A DNA stretch of 52,561 bases from Bordetella parapertussis (GTDB lineage Bacteria > Pseudomonadota > Gammaproteobacteria > Burkholderiales > Burkholderiaceae_D): the NCBI GenBank assembly GCA_945883145.1, contig CAMCXB010000008.1:1-52561 (forward strand), written 5' to 3'. The notes under the pieces were generated by a model. It was given only the letters and a program-made list of their open reading frames with translations. It made no database searches and was not told where the DNA came from. Positions 26,176 to 34,378 of this stretch are shown piece by piece. The translations under genes and the position numbers were made by a program. Position 1 is the stretch's first letter. Each line of letters begins with the position of its first letter.

Positions 26176-28260
26176 ATGAGTGCTGCTTACGAAAAGCATG
26201 ATGCAGTTGCCGTCATTACCCTAAATAACCCCCCTGTAAATGGCTTAGGTTTCGCAACAAGAAGCGCCATAGTTGCTGGTATTCAGCAAGCGCAAGATGA
26301 TCCATCGATCAAAGCCATCGTGATCATTGGAGCAGGGAAGGCATTCTCCGGTGGCGCAGATATTCGTGAATTTAATACACCCAAGGCTTTGCAAGAGCCT
26401 TCACTGCATACCGTAATCAAGGTTATTGAAAACTCTGAAAAACCAGTAGTCGCAGCTATCCATGCAGTCGCTATGGGTGGCGGTCTGGAATTAGCGATGG
26501 GATGTCACTATAGAGTTGCCTTAGCCGGTGCGCAGATCGCACTACCTGAAGTAAAGCTAGGCATCTTACCTGGAGCAGGTGGCACCCAACGCTTACCTCG
26601 TGTTGTTGGTTTAGAGACGGCACTCAATATGATCGTTTCAGGCACATCAGTTTCATCAGAAAAATTAGCAGGTACAAAATTATTTGATCAAATGATAGAA
26701 GGTGATTTGCTAGCAGGCGCACTCACATTCGCAAAGAAAATTGCAGATGCACGTCCTTTACCCAAAGTGAGTGATATAAAAATTACTTATCCTAACCCTG
26801 ATGGCTATCTGCAGTTTGCCCGTAACGCTGTAAGAACTGTCGCTGGTCCTTTTCCTGCCCCATTAAAATGTATTGATGCTATTGCAGCTGCCATTTCCTC
26901 AAAAAACTTTGATGATGGGTTGAAAATTGAACGCGACTTATTTATAGAGTTAGTTCAAACCACAGAATCGAAAGCATTGCGCCATGCATTTTTTGGTGAG
27001 CGAGCAGCGAGCAAAATAACCGATGTTCCAGCGGACACTCCTTTGCGAGAAATTAAATCTGCAGCAGTAATCGGTGCGGGCACCATGGGTGGGGGCATAG
27101 CGATGAATTTCGCTAATGCCGGCATTCCTGTAAAAATTCTAGAAATGAAACAAGAGGCACTCGACAAAGGTGTGGCCACAATTCGTAAGAATTACGAAAA
27201 TTCCATGAAAAAAGGCAAGCTGACTCAGGAGAAACTCGATCAGCGCATGAGCATGATTAGCACAACAATGTCTTATGCTGATTTAGGCAGTGCTGATATT
27301 GTGATTGAAGCTGTGTTTGAAGATATGGGTGTAAAAGAACAAGTCTTTAAACAATTAGATGCAGTCATGAAGCCAGGTGCCATCCTTGCATCAAACACTT
27401 CCACATTGGATGTAGACAATATCGCTGCATTTACTAAACGTCCTCAAGACGTAATCGGAACCCATTTCTTTAGTCCGGCTAACGTCATGAAATTACTAGA
27501 GATCGTGCGTGGAGCGAAGACAGCTAACGATGTGTTGGCAACAACCATGGCTCTTGCGAAGAAAATCAAGAAAACTGGCGTAATTTCTGGTGTCTGTGAT
27601 GGATTTATTGGTAACCGTATGGTTGAACAATATATACGTCAAGCCGGATTTTTACTCGAAGAAGGGTGTTTACCAGAGCAAGTAGATAAAGCAGCAGAAA
27701 AATTTGGTTTTGCTATGGGACCTTTCCGTATGAGTGACCTTGCTGGTAATGATATCGGTTGGTATATTCGTAAACGCCGTTATATAGAAAAGCCAGAAGT
27801 CACCTACTCTAAAGTAGCGGATCTCTTGTGTGAAAAAGGGCGTTTTGGACAGAAAACTTCTGCAGGATGGTATGACTACAAAGCAGGTGATCGTAAAGCG
27901 TATCCTTCCAAAGAAGTAAACGATATGATCCTCGATCACGCTAAGAGTCTTGGTTTAGAGCGTAAAAAAATAAGCGATCAGCAAATTGTTGAAAGATTAG
28001 TTTATGCACTGGTAAACGAAGGGGCGTTTATTTTAGAAGAGGGCATCGCTATGCGAGCTTCTGATATCGATATGGTGTATCTAACTGGTTATGGATTTCC
28101 TCTGTTCCGAGGCGGTCCTATGTTTTATGCAGATACCGTAGGTTTATCTAACGTAGTAAACAGCATTAAGCAATATGCCAAAGGACATCATGGCGAGGCT
28201 TGGAAGGTCGCGCCTTTGCTAGAAAAACTCGCTCATGAAGGAAAAGCATTTAATCTATGA
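26176..28260 (+). CDS. Fused enoyl-CoA hydratase / 3-hydroxyacyl-CoA dehydrogenase (FadJ/FadB type)
   Basis: This is a beta-oxidation multifunctional enzyme of 694 residues. Residues 1-190 are a crotonase fold (AFSGGADIREF oxyanion hole; MGGGLELAMGCHYRVA and LPEVKLGILPGAGGTQRLPR with the acidic catalytic residues). Residues 295-475 are the NAD-binding dehydrogenase domain, with GAGTMGGGIAMNFANAG and IGTHFFSPANVMKLLEIV. A repeated C-terminal helical domain follows. The size and order match the compact peroxisomal-bifunctional-like form common in Burkholderiales rather than E. coli FadB. The ribosome site is GGAGA, eight bases from the ATG. The next step, thiolysis, could be by the thiolase at the right edge. 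Confidence 0.94.
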   Translation: MSAAYEKHDAVAVITLNNPPVNGLGFATRSAIVAGIQQAQDDPSIKAIVIIGAGKAFSGGADIREFNTPKALQEPSLHTVIKVIENSEKPVVAAIHAVAMGGGLELAMGCHYRVALAGAQIALPEVKLGILPGAGGTQRLPRVVGLETALNMIVSGTSVSSEKLAGTKLFDQMIEGDLLAGALTFAKKIADARPLPKVSDIKITYPNPDGYLQFARNAVRTVAGPFPAPLKCIDAIAAAISSKNFDDGLKIERDLFIELVQTTESKALRHAFFGERAASKITDVPADTPLREIKSAAVIGAGTMGGGIAMNFANAGIPVKILEMKQEALDKGVATIRKNYENSMKKGKLTQEKLDQRMSMISTTMSYADLGSADIVIEAVFEDMGVKEQVFKQLDAVMKPGAILASNTSTLDVDNIAAFTKRPQDVIGTHFFSPANVMKLLEIVRGAKTANDVLATTMALAKKIKKTGVISGVCDGFIGNRMVEQYIRQAGFLLEEGCLPEQVDKAAEKFGFAMGPFRMSDLAGNDIGWYIRKRRYIEKPEVTYSKVADLLCEKGRFGQKTSAGWYDYKAGDRKAYPSKEVNDMILDHAKSLGLERKKISDQQIVERLVYALVNEGAFILEEGIAMRASDIDMVYLTGYGFPLFRGGPMFYADTVGLSNVVNSIKQYAKGHHGEAWKVAPLLEKLAHEGKAFNL

Positions 28261-28292
28261 CTTAATGTGAATAAGTGATTCAAAGGTAAGAG

Positions 28293-28320
28293 AAAAGCAC
28301 TGCAAATTTGCAGTGCTTTT
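28293..28320 (+). terminator. Terminator after the hydratase/dehydrogenase gene
   Basis: A perfect 28-base palindrome with arms AAAAGCACTGCAAA and TTTGCAGTGCTTTT runs into more Ts. The perfect symmetry would let it work in both directions. Confidence 0.9.
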
Positions 28321-28412
28321 TTTATGAGTGGTTGTGAAAATAAAACAAAATTTTGAATTCTTAACGATACATTATGAATAAATATTAAAAATCAAAGAAA
28401 AATTTAAGAAAA

Positions 28413-28440
28413 TTGATAAAAAATTAGGGATATTTATTAT
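28413..28440 (+). promoter_or_regulatory. Candidate promoter for the chaperone-usher cluster
   Basis: TTGATA (28413-28418) and TATTAT (28435-28440) have a 16-base spacing and lie 84 bases before the first fimbrial start. The surrounding sequence is very AT-rich, so chance matches are possible. Confidence 0.4.
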
Positions 28441-28524
28441 TAACTGCAAAGTTAATTTGGATATGCTTCTTAAGAGTCGTTACTGAAATTCAGCTCATTC
28501 TGAAATTTAATAAGGACTCTCTCT

Positions 28525-29055
28525 ATGAATAAGTTTAAATCCTATAAAAATCTACTCACTTTTTTATTTTGTTTATCTCCACTCATCATATCAGCTCAAA
28601 CAACAACCTCGGCAAATCTGGAAGTCACAGCAACAGTTCAATCAGCCTGCAAAATTAGCACCGAACCTCTAAATTTTGGAAATTATGATCCCTTAAGTAC
28701 CGATGATCTTAATGCGCAAGGCGCAGTAGTAATGAATTGTGTTGCTGGAGTAGCACCAAAAATTTACTTAGGCCGTGGAATAAATTTTAAAGATGGTGAT
28801 CGCCAGATGTCAGGGCCTAATGGTGAATTACTAAAATATAAGTTATTTCAACCTGATAGCACTTTATCTGGACAAGGTTGTACTTCGAAAATCACAGAAT
28901 GGAAAGACAGTGGAAATAATCGATTAATAACGATAGCCAGTACCATCACAGGTACTAGAAGATATGCTGTATGTGGAGTTATCCCTAAGAACCAATCACC
29001 GACTGAAGGCGCATATTCTGATACTGTCGTTGCACGATTTGATTTTCTTCCATGA
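28525..29055 (+). CDS. Spore-coat-U (SCPU) domain pilin subunit
   Basis: This 176-residue exported protein has a signal peptide ending LIISAQ and an SCPU domain. Motifs are SACKISTEPLNFGNYDPLS and a C-terminal ending PTEGAYSDTVVARFDF, as in CsuA/B-type subunits. The two Cys of the first motif region and of the later VMNC could form a disulfide. It would be polymerised by the following chaperone and usher. Its stop overlaps the chaperone ATG in an ATGA arrangement. A ribosome site AAGGAC precedes the start. Confidence 0.87.
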   Translation: MNKFKSYKNLLTFLFCLSPLIISAQTTTSANLEVTATVQSACKISTEPLNFGNYDPLSTDDLNAQGAVVMNCVAGVAPKIYLGRGINFKDGDRQMSGPNGELLKYKLFQPDSTLSGQGCTSKITEWKDSGNNRLITIASTITGTRRYAVCGVIPKNQSPTEGAYSDTVVARFDFLP

Positions 29056-29831
29056 ATAAAATTGTGATTATTCTTAAAAATATTTTAGAAAAGACTGAGA
29101 ATAATTATTTTTATCCAATAAAAATATTAAGCTATTTTTTAATTTTAATGAGCTTGCCCTACTTAAGTTGGGCAGGCTCTTTTTACATAGTGCCTACTAA
29201 AGGTGAATTATCAGAAGACTCAAAATACATAGTTTTTGAAGTTAAAAATGCCAGTGAAAATACTTCCACTATACAAATTCAAACTATGTCATGGGAAATT
29301 CAAAATGGAGAGGATGTAGTAAAGCCAACTAAAGATATTATCGCCACTCCAGTAATAGTAAATATCAAACCAAATACAAAACAAATAATACGAGTAGGTT
29401 TAAATAGAAATCCAGATAAAGAAGAAGAATTTTTTTATAAATTATTAATAAAAGAAATTCCTCGTTTAAAAAAGACGGAAATAAACGAAGCGCAGATCAC
29501 GATTGAATTTTCAATACCAATTATTCTAAAAGCTAATGAAAACACAAAAACAAAATTAAACATACAAGCAGAAATATTATCAAATGAAACGCTTAGTTTG
29601 GAAATAGAGAATCAAGGTAAAAAACATGAAATCTTAAAATCTGTTGTGATTAAAAATAAAGATATAGAAGTAAAAGAAATATATAAGCGGCATGTATATT
29701 TTCGACCAAAAGAAAAAAATTTAATTCATTTAAAAATTAATAGTCTAAAAAATATAGAAAATCAATTGAAAATAATATTAGAAACAGAAAACGGAAATAT
29801 AGAATCCGATGTTAATGCGTTCAATAAATAG
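29052..29831 (+). CDS. PapD-like periplasmic pilus chaperone (CsuC type)
   Basis: This protein of 259 residues donates a strand to pilus subunits to keep them soluble in the periplasm. A hydrophobic export segment near residues 25-43 ends LSWAG. The first immunoglobulin-like domain has the family pattern FYIVPTKGELSEDSKYIVFEVKNAS, then KPNTKQIIRVGL, which holds the conserved Arg/Lys region. The second domain (EILSNETLSLEIENQGKKHE) is more diverged. The gene is strongly AT-rich with many Lys, Ile and Asn codons. Its end overlaps the usher gene by 23 bases. Confidence 0.85.
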   Translation: MNKIVIILKNILEKTENNYFYPIKILSYFLILMSLPYLSWAGSFYIVPTKGELSEDSKYIVFEVKNASENTSTIQIQTMSWEIQNGEDVVKPTKDIIATPVIVNIKPNTKQIIRVGLNRNPDKEEEFFYKLLIKEIPRLKKTEINEAQITIEFSIPIILKANENTKTKLNIQAEILSNETLSLEIENQGKKHEILKSVVIKNKDIEVKEIYKRHVYFRPKEKNLIHLKINSLKNIENQLKIILETENGNIESDVNAFNK

Positions 29832-32178
29832 GCATGTAAATTGGATTTTATTTTTTACGTTAATTTTTTCAAAAAATATATTTTCGGCTGAGTTTGATTC
29901 GCAGATTGCCGTGGCGGAATTGGAGAATAAAAAAAATGAAAAGCTTCTTTTGAGTTTAACTATCAATGAACAATTAATTAATGCAGGAGCAATACTGATT
30001 AAAGATTTAAATGGAAGTTTATTAATATCTAAAAATGACTTAAAAAAATCCAGAGTAAATTTACAAGATGTAAATTTTATTAAAATAGAAAATGATGAAT
30101 ATAGTGATTTATCTAATTTTAAAAATATAAAAATTGATTTTGATGTAAATAATCAAAGTATTAAAATATTTTTAGATGAAAGTCATTTTTTAAAAACACA
30201 ATTTACAAATAAAAATGAATTTCAAATTGATGCATCAAGAAATAACTCAGGAATATTTTTGAATTATGATATTTATTCTGAGTTTTATAGTGCTAGAAAT
30301 TCTCTCTCTGGATTATTTGAAATTGGTGGTGGATTAAAACAAGGACTTTTGACTAGCAATCTAGCTTACTTGCAGCGCGAAGAAAATAGAGAAATTATCA
30401 GACTGGATAGCACATATAGGATGGATATCCCTGAAAAAATGACGACATTACGTTTAGGAGATGCCATCACTCAGCCTGCAACAACTTTGGGTCGACCAGT
30501 TAGATTTGGTGGCATTCAATACGGTACTAATTTTCAGCTGCGACCAGGATTTTTAACTATTCCATCTGCAACAATCAACGGCCAAGCAGGGCTGCCATCT
30601 ACAGTAGAACTGTTTGTTAACAATGTTTTGCAAAGCAAAAGAGAAATACCTCCTGGACCATTTGCAATAAGTGGAATTCCTTTATTGTCCGGCAATGGAC
30701 AAGTGCAAATGGTAGTTACAGATTTGACCGGCAGGCAAACTGTTATAAATCAGCCTTTTTATTCTAGCTCAAGTTTATTAGCGCAAGGACTTAGTAATTA
30801 TTCTATTGAAATTGGAAAATTAAGAAATAATTTTGGAGTTGAAAGTCAAGATTATGGCAAAGAATTTATCGCATCGAGTTATCGATTAGGAGTACTCAAT
30901 AATCTTACGGTTGAAGCATCTACACAATTACAGCATAAAGACTATATTGGACTTCAGGGAGCGGCTACCACTACATTCGCGGATATTGGATTAATTAGCT
31001 TTGGTACGGCTTTTAGTAGAACACCAATTGGTAATGGCACACAAAAAGTCTTGTCATTTGAAAGATGGTTGGGAAAATTTGGCATGGGATATAGACAAGA
31101 GTGGTCTGATGAAAAATATAGGCAACATGGTATTGATGATAAATTCACTGCTAAGAGTCTGCAAAGTTTAAATTTTTCATATTACCTCGACAATATTGGA
31201 AGCCTTAGCGTCAGTGGAATTCAGCAAGCCTATTCCGACTCCATAACAAATAATATAGTTAGCTTAACCTTTAGCACTACTAAAAAGAATTGGGGAAATT
31301 TTTTATTATCATTTTTCTCATCTAGATCAGAAAATAGTGGTAATTCAACTATAAATAATAGCGCTAGTATTTTTTGTATATTGCCTCTTGAAAGAGGTAA
31401 TAGCACTAGCTTAATGCATATCAAAAATATGAATAGTAATCAAAATGATCAAACTATTCTTCAATACAATCGTAATATTCCAAAATACGCAGGCATAGGC
31501 TATAGACTGCAAACGGGAATTAATGCAGCCAATCAAGTTGCAGTAGAGGGTAGAAGTGATAAAGGAATTTTGAGACTAGAAGCAGCTGAATTAAATGGGC
31601 AGAGTAGTGCGCGATTAGGAATTTCCGGATCTGTCGTTAAATTTAATGATCATTATTTCATTTCTCAGCGTGTGAATGATAGTTATGGAGTAGTCGATAC
31701 CAATGGCATTAAAAATGTAAGAGTCTATGTAGACAATCAAAGCTACACAAAAACGAATGAACTTGGTATTGCTTTTATCCCAAGATTGCGATCATTCTCA
31801 AAAAATTATATCAGTATTGAACAATCAGATTTGCCCTTGGATGTAGAAATTGAAAGTTTAGTCATGCAACCTGTACCAGCATGGCGATCAGGCATATTTA
31901 TAAATTTTCCAATTAAAAAAATAAAGCCAGTTACTTTTCAATTAAAAAAAGAAAATAGTGAATTCATCCCAGTAGGATCATCAATAAAATTAAATGGCAT
32001 CGATGTGGATAGCTTAGTTGGTTATGAAGGTCAGGTTTATCTCACTAATCTACAAGAAACCAATCAGTTAGAAGTCAATTTTCATTCTGGGCAGTGCAGA
32101 GCAGAAATTCAATTAGAAAAATATGCTGAGAAAATGCCTGATCTAGGCGAGATTATTTGTAAGAATTTTAAGCATTAA
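29809..32178 (+). CDS. Outer-membrane usher protein (FimD/CsuD-like)
   Basis: The usher is the outer-membrane pore that assembles and secretes the subunits. At 789 residues it is complete: a signal peptide (LFFTLIFSKNIFSA), a PapC_N-type periplasmic domain (about 30-125), a beta-barrel beginning NYDIYSEFYSARNSLSG, the plug region PSTVELFVNNVLQSKREIPPG and QPFYSSSSLLAQGLSNYSIEIGKLR, and a C-terminal domain with IKLNGIDVDSLVGYEGQVYL. A Cys pair near the end (SGQCRAE and EIICK) is typical. The start lies 23 bases inside the chaperone gene in another frame. Confidence 0.92.
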   Translation: MLMRSINRHVNWILFFTLIFSKNIFSAEFDSQIAVAELENKKNEKLLLSLTINEQLINAGAILIKDLNGSLLISKNDLKKSRVNLQDVNFIKIENDEYSDLSNFKNIKIDFDVNNQSIKIFLDESHFLKTQFTNKNEFQIDASRNNSGIFLNYDIYSEFYSARNSLSGLFEIGGGLKQGLLTSNLAYLQREENREIIRLDSTYRMDIPEKMTTLRLGDAITQPATTLGRPVRFGGIQYGTNFQLRPGFLTIPSATINGQAGLPSTVELFVNNVLQSKREIPPGPFAISGIPLLSGNGQVQMVVTDLTGRQTVINQPFYSSSSLLAQGLSNYSIEIGKLRNNFGVESQDYGKEFIASSYRLGVLNNLTVEASTQLQHKDYIGLQGAATTTFADIGLISFGTAFSRTPIGNGTQKVLSFERWLGKFGMGYRQEWSDEKYRQHGIDDKFTAKSLQSLNFSYYLDNIGSLSVSGIQQAYSDSITNNIVSLTFSTTKKNWGNFLLSFFSSRSENSGNSTINNSASIFCILPLERGNSTSLMHIKNMNSNQNDQTILQYNRNIPKYAGIGYRLQTGINAANQVAVEGRSDKGILRLEAAELNGQSSARLGISGSVVKFNDHYFISQRVNDSYGVVDTNGIKNVRVYVDNQSYTKTNELGIAFIPRLRSFSKNYISIEQSDLPLDVEIESLVMQPVPAWRSGIFINFPIKKIKPVTFQLKKENSEFIPVGSSIKLNGIDVDSLVGYEGQVYLTNLQETNQLEVNFHSGQCRAEIQLEKYAEKMPDLGEIICKNFKH

Positions 32179-32205
32179 GTATATAACTTATAAAATCCTA
32201 TTCTA

Positions 32206-32697
32206 ATGAAAAAATTTTTTATCACTTTAAAAATTCTATATTTAGGATTGACATTAAGTAGTAATGCATTTGCTCTTGATTGTGATTTTACAAATCTAAT
32301 TGGTGGAAAAATTCTCTTAAATTTCGGTCTTTATAATCCCTTAGAAGCCAATGCCTTACAGATCTCCACTGATATAAATTTCGAATGTGGGCCCGATATA
32401 ATTTTCGTTGCTCCATATACGATTAATCTAACTATTACAGGTGGAACAACACAAAATGGAGTAAGAGTAATGCCTGGCCCATTAGGTAAAAATCTAAAAT
32501 TTATTATAGCTTCTGATCAACGATGCTTGAATGAAATAAAAAATAATATAGTTTTTTTTACTCGCACTGATCAATTTCCAAGAAAAAGAAATTACAGAGT
32601 TTCAATCTTCGGCTATGTACCTCCTGACCAAGATGTTGCTGTTGGTCAATATGTTAGTAATCTAACAGCGGTTATTTCGACCAGAATAGGAAGATAA
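32206..32697 (+). CDS. SCPU-domain protein, second subunit or tip
   Basis: This exported protein of 163 residues has a signal peptide (LGLTLSSNAFA) and a domain starting LDCDFTNLIGGKILLNFGLYNPLEANA. It ends with VAVGQYVSNLTAVISTRIGR, the SCPU end pattern. In csu-type operons the last SCPU gene encodes the tip adhesin, usually with two domains. This one has one domain, so it may be a minor or initiating subunit. It is 27 bases after the usher stop and is followed by a terminator, closing the operon. Confidence 0.78.
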   Translation: MKKFFITLKILYLGLTLSSNAFALDCDFTNLIGGKILLNFGLYNPLEANALQISTDINFECGPDIIFVAPYTINLTITGGTTQNGVRVMPGPLGKNLKFIIASDQRCLNEIKNNIVFFTRTDQFPRKRNYRVSIFGYVPPDQDVAVGQYVSNLTAVISTRIGR

Positions 32698-32729
32698 AAA
32701 TTTAATTTAATTTATTTACTAATTTTCAT

Positions 32730-32758
32730 ATGGCTATCTTCAGAAATGAGATAGCCAT
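32730..32758 (+). terminator. Terminator closing the fimbrial operon
   Basis: A perfect 10-bp stem (ATGGCTATCT with AGATAGCCAT), 9-nt loop, then TTTTTCTT. Confidence 0.88.
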
Positions 32759-32854
32759 TTTTCTTATTATTTTTTGTTAATTTTATTTATTAGGAACTTT
32801 CTGTTGTTTTTTTTTACTTAACGCCAAACAAAACCAGTGATTGAGGAAAACTTT

Positions 32855-33322
32855 ATGTCTATTAACCTTCAAAAGTTCCAAATAATGATGGAGGAGGTTG
32901 GCCCTGAAGTCAGCGATATTGAGACAGTTATACAAAACGAAGATAGGGATTGGGCAATCCAGTTCGAAGATCAAACAATAGTGACCCTAGAGTGGGCTGA
33001 TAACCCTGACAAGGTTGTTTTGAGCACAATTCTTGGCAAACCTACACAGAAAAATCAGCTTTCAGTTTATGAGACCTTGCTTTGCTATAACTTACTTTGG
33101 CGCGATACCGGTGGAGTAAAGATGGCATTAGGCGGACCTGAAGGGGAAATATTACTTATTTACGAGATGTATATTCAAGAAACAAACCTGAATGAATTTA
33201 AAACAGTACTACTGAATTTTTTAAATATTGCCAAAGTCTGGGAAGTATTTATTCAATCTGAAGATAGTTCTATGAATGAAACTGAGCATGATTCATTAGA
33301 TATGCTTAACTTTAGTGCTTAG
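32855..33322 (+). CDS. CesT-like type III secretion chaperone, copy A
   Basis: This is a 155-residue acidic protein. It has the CesT/Tir-chaperone pattern: an N-terminal helix, a strand WAIQF, then VYETLLCYNLLWRDTGGVKMAL-GGPEGE as the central helix and strand, and a helix with NEFKTVLLNFLNIAK. Such proteins form dimers that hold the N-terminus of a type III effector in the cytosol. ATG at 32855 follows GAGGA by seven bases, so the upstream GTG is rejected. It is paralogous to the gene at 33566, with the same length and a gapless register through at least residue 89. No secretion-apparatus gene is in the window. Confidence 0.75.
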   Translation: MSINLQKFQIMMEEVGPEVSDIETVIQNEDRDWAIQFEDQTIVTLEWADNPDKVVLSTILGKPTQKNQLSVYETLLCYNLLWRDTGGVKMALGGPEGEILLIYEMYIQETNLNEFKTVLLNFLNIAKVWEVFIQSEDSSMNETEHDSLDMLNFSA

Positions 33323-33350
33323 TCTAATTTGACATTCTGAAAGGCGAGAA

Positions 33351-33560
33351 ATGAGCTTTCAACCAATAAATAGTTCGGCTTTTAATCCTTTAAACCTTGA
33401 GATTAATAAGATGGAATCCAGTAAAGAAATTAATTTTATAAGTGTTTTATATGGCGATAAATCTAATGCTGAAGGATTGAAGTCAACTTTGATATTAACT
33501 AAGAATTTGGCCTCTAGTGCTTCTAAACATTCTGCTAATGAAAAATTAACTCAAGATTGA
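33351..33560 (+). CDS. Small ORF between the two chaperone paralogs
   Basis: This 69-residue frame is preceded by a good AAGGCGAG site five to six bases from ATG. It is rich in Ser, Asn, Leu and Lys, has no Cys, and shows no signal peptide or membrane segment. I recognise no family. Its stop is five bases before the ATG of the second chaperone. The place between two chaperones and the Ser/Asn-rich N-terminus would suit a small secreted substrate or a truncated effector, but this is inference. Confidence 0.6.
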   Translation: MSFQPINSSAFNPLNLEINKMESSKEINFISVLYGDKSNAEGLKSTLILTKNLASSASKHSANEKLTQD

Positions 33561-33565
33561 ATATC

Positions 33566-34033
33566 ATGAATACAGTTAACGATAAAATCCAAGATCTTAT
33601 TTCGCAAATCGGTCCTGTGTTCCCAGACATCGATGCAGTCATACAAACAGAAGATCCTAGCTGGGCAATTCAATTTGTCGATGAGTTGGTTGTGATGATA
33701 GAGCAGCTCGAACATCCTGATCGTATGGTGTTTTCTTCTGAGATCGGGACAGTTGCAGACGATCAAGAGCTACCTGTTTATGAAGCTTTACTCTGCTATA
33801 ACTTGCTTTGGAAAGATACTGGTGGGGTAAAAATAGGGTTGGCCGGTCCTAAGGGAATCTTGATAGTCACCACTGAATTACTTTTAGATGGCTTGACCTT
33901 AATGACATTTCAAGAAGCACTTACTAATTTCACCAATATTGCGAAGTCATTAGGTAAATATGTTGTTCGAGATAAGAAAAATCCTTCTTCGCTACCCAAT
34001 GTCAATTCCCATAGTTTGCATCTACAAGCATAA
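33566..34033 (+). CDS. CesT-like type III secretion chaperone, copy B
   Basis: This 155-residue paralog of the gene at 32855 shares VIQ-ED--WAIQF, VYEALLCYNLLWKDTGGVK, GPKG and F-EAL-NF-NIAK. The divergence is concentrated in the strands between residues 38 and 70 and in the C-terminal tail, which fits different client specificity. The start is ATG at 33566; an earlier TTG would add three residues. The ribosome site is weak, so translation may be coupled to the small ORF ending at 33560. Confidence 0.75.
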   Translation: MNTVNDKIQDLISQIGPVFPDIDAVIQTEDPSWAIQFVDELVVMIEQLEHPDRMVFSSEIGTVADDQELPVYEALLCYNLLWKDTGGVKIGLAGPKGILIVTTELLLDGLTLMTFQEALTNFTNIAKSLGKYVVRDKKNPSSLPNVNSHSLHLQA

Positions 34034-34378
34034 ACAAAGTTAGACGGGCAGTAGTCAAAGAGTCTTCAATAGTAGAGAGAGTATTTCTTAACAATGAATG
34101 TTGTATCTCAATCCTTAACTTTACATAATACAAATTATGCGTTTGAAGGATGAGAATATTTTACTAAAAGAGAAATTTAAATATTCGTAAAAACAGCCAT
34201 CACAGTCTTATGCAAACTTCCATAGATTGAAGAAATTAAGAATTATAAATCTCTACAATTGAATAAATCAGCTAAGAATTAACGCCACAAATACATTTTA
34301 AGTAATTGATTTTATGAGGTTAATTATAGTAACTTAAGGATTAACTTCAAGCTTGTAAAATCAAAAAAGATAGTCGTT
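34034..34378. other. 345-base AT-rich intergenic stretch after the chaperones
   Basis: Very AT-rich. A 19-codon frame from 34094 lacks a ribosome site. I see no clear hairpin terminator or promoter. The two flanking genes are convergent, so some termination signal is expected here but is not obvious. Confidence 0.6.

Noticed and set aside
29809..29831. The chaperone/usher overlap as a frameshift
   Set aside because: Both proteins are full length with proper ends and starts, so the overlap is natural operon packing.
34094..34153. 19-codon ORF downstream of the second chaperone
   Set aside because: No ribosome site and no features; chance is likely in AT-rich DNA.
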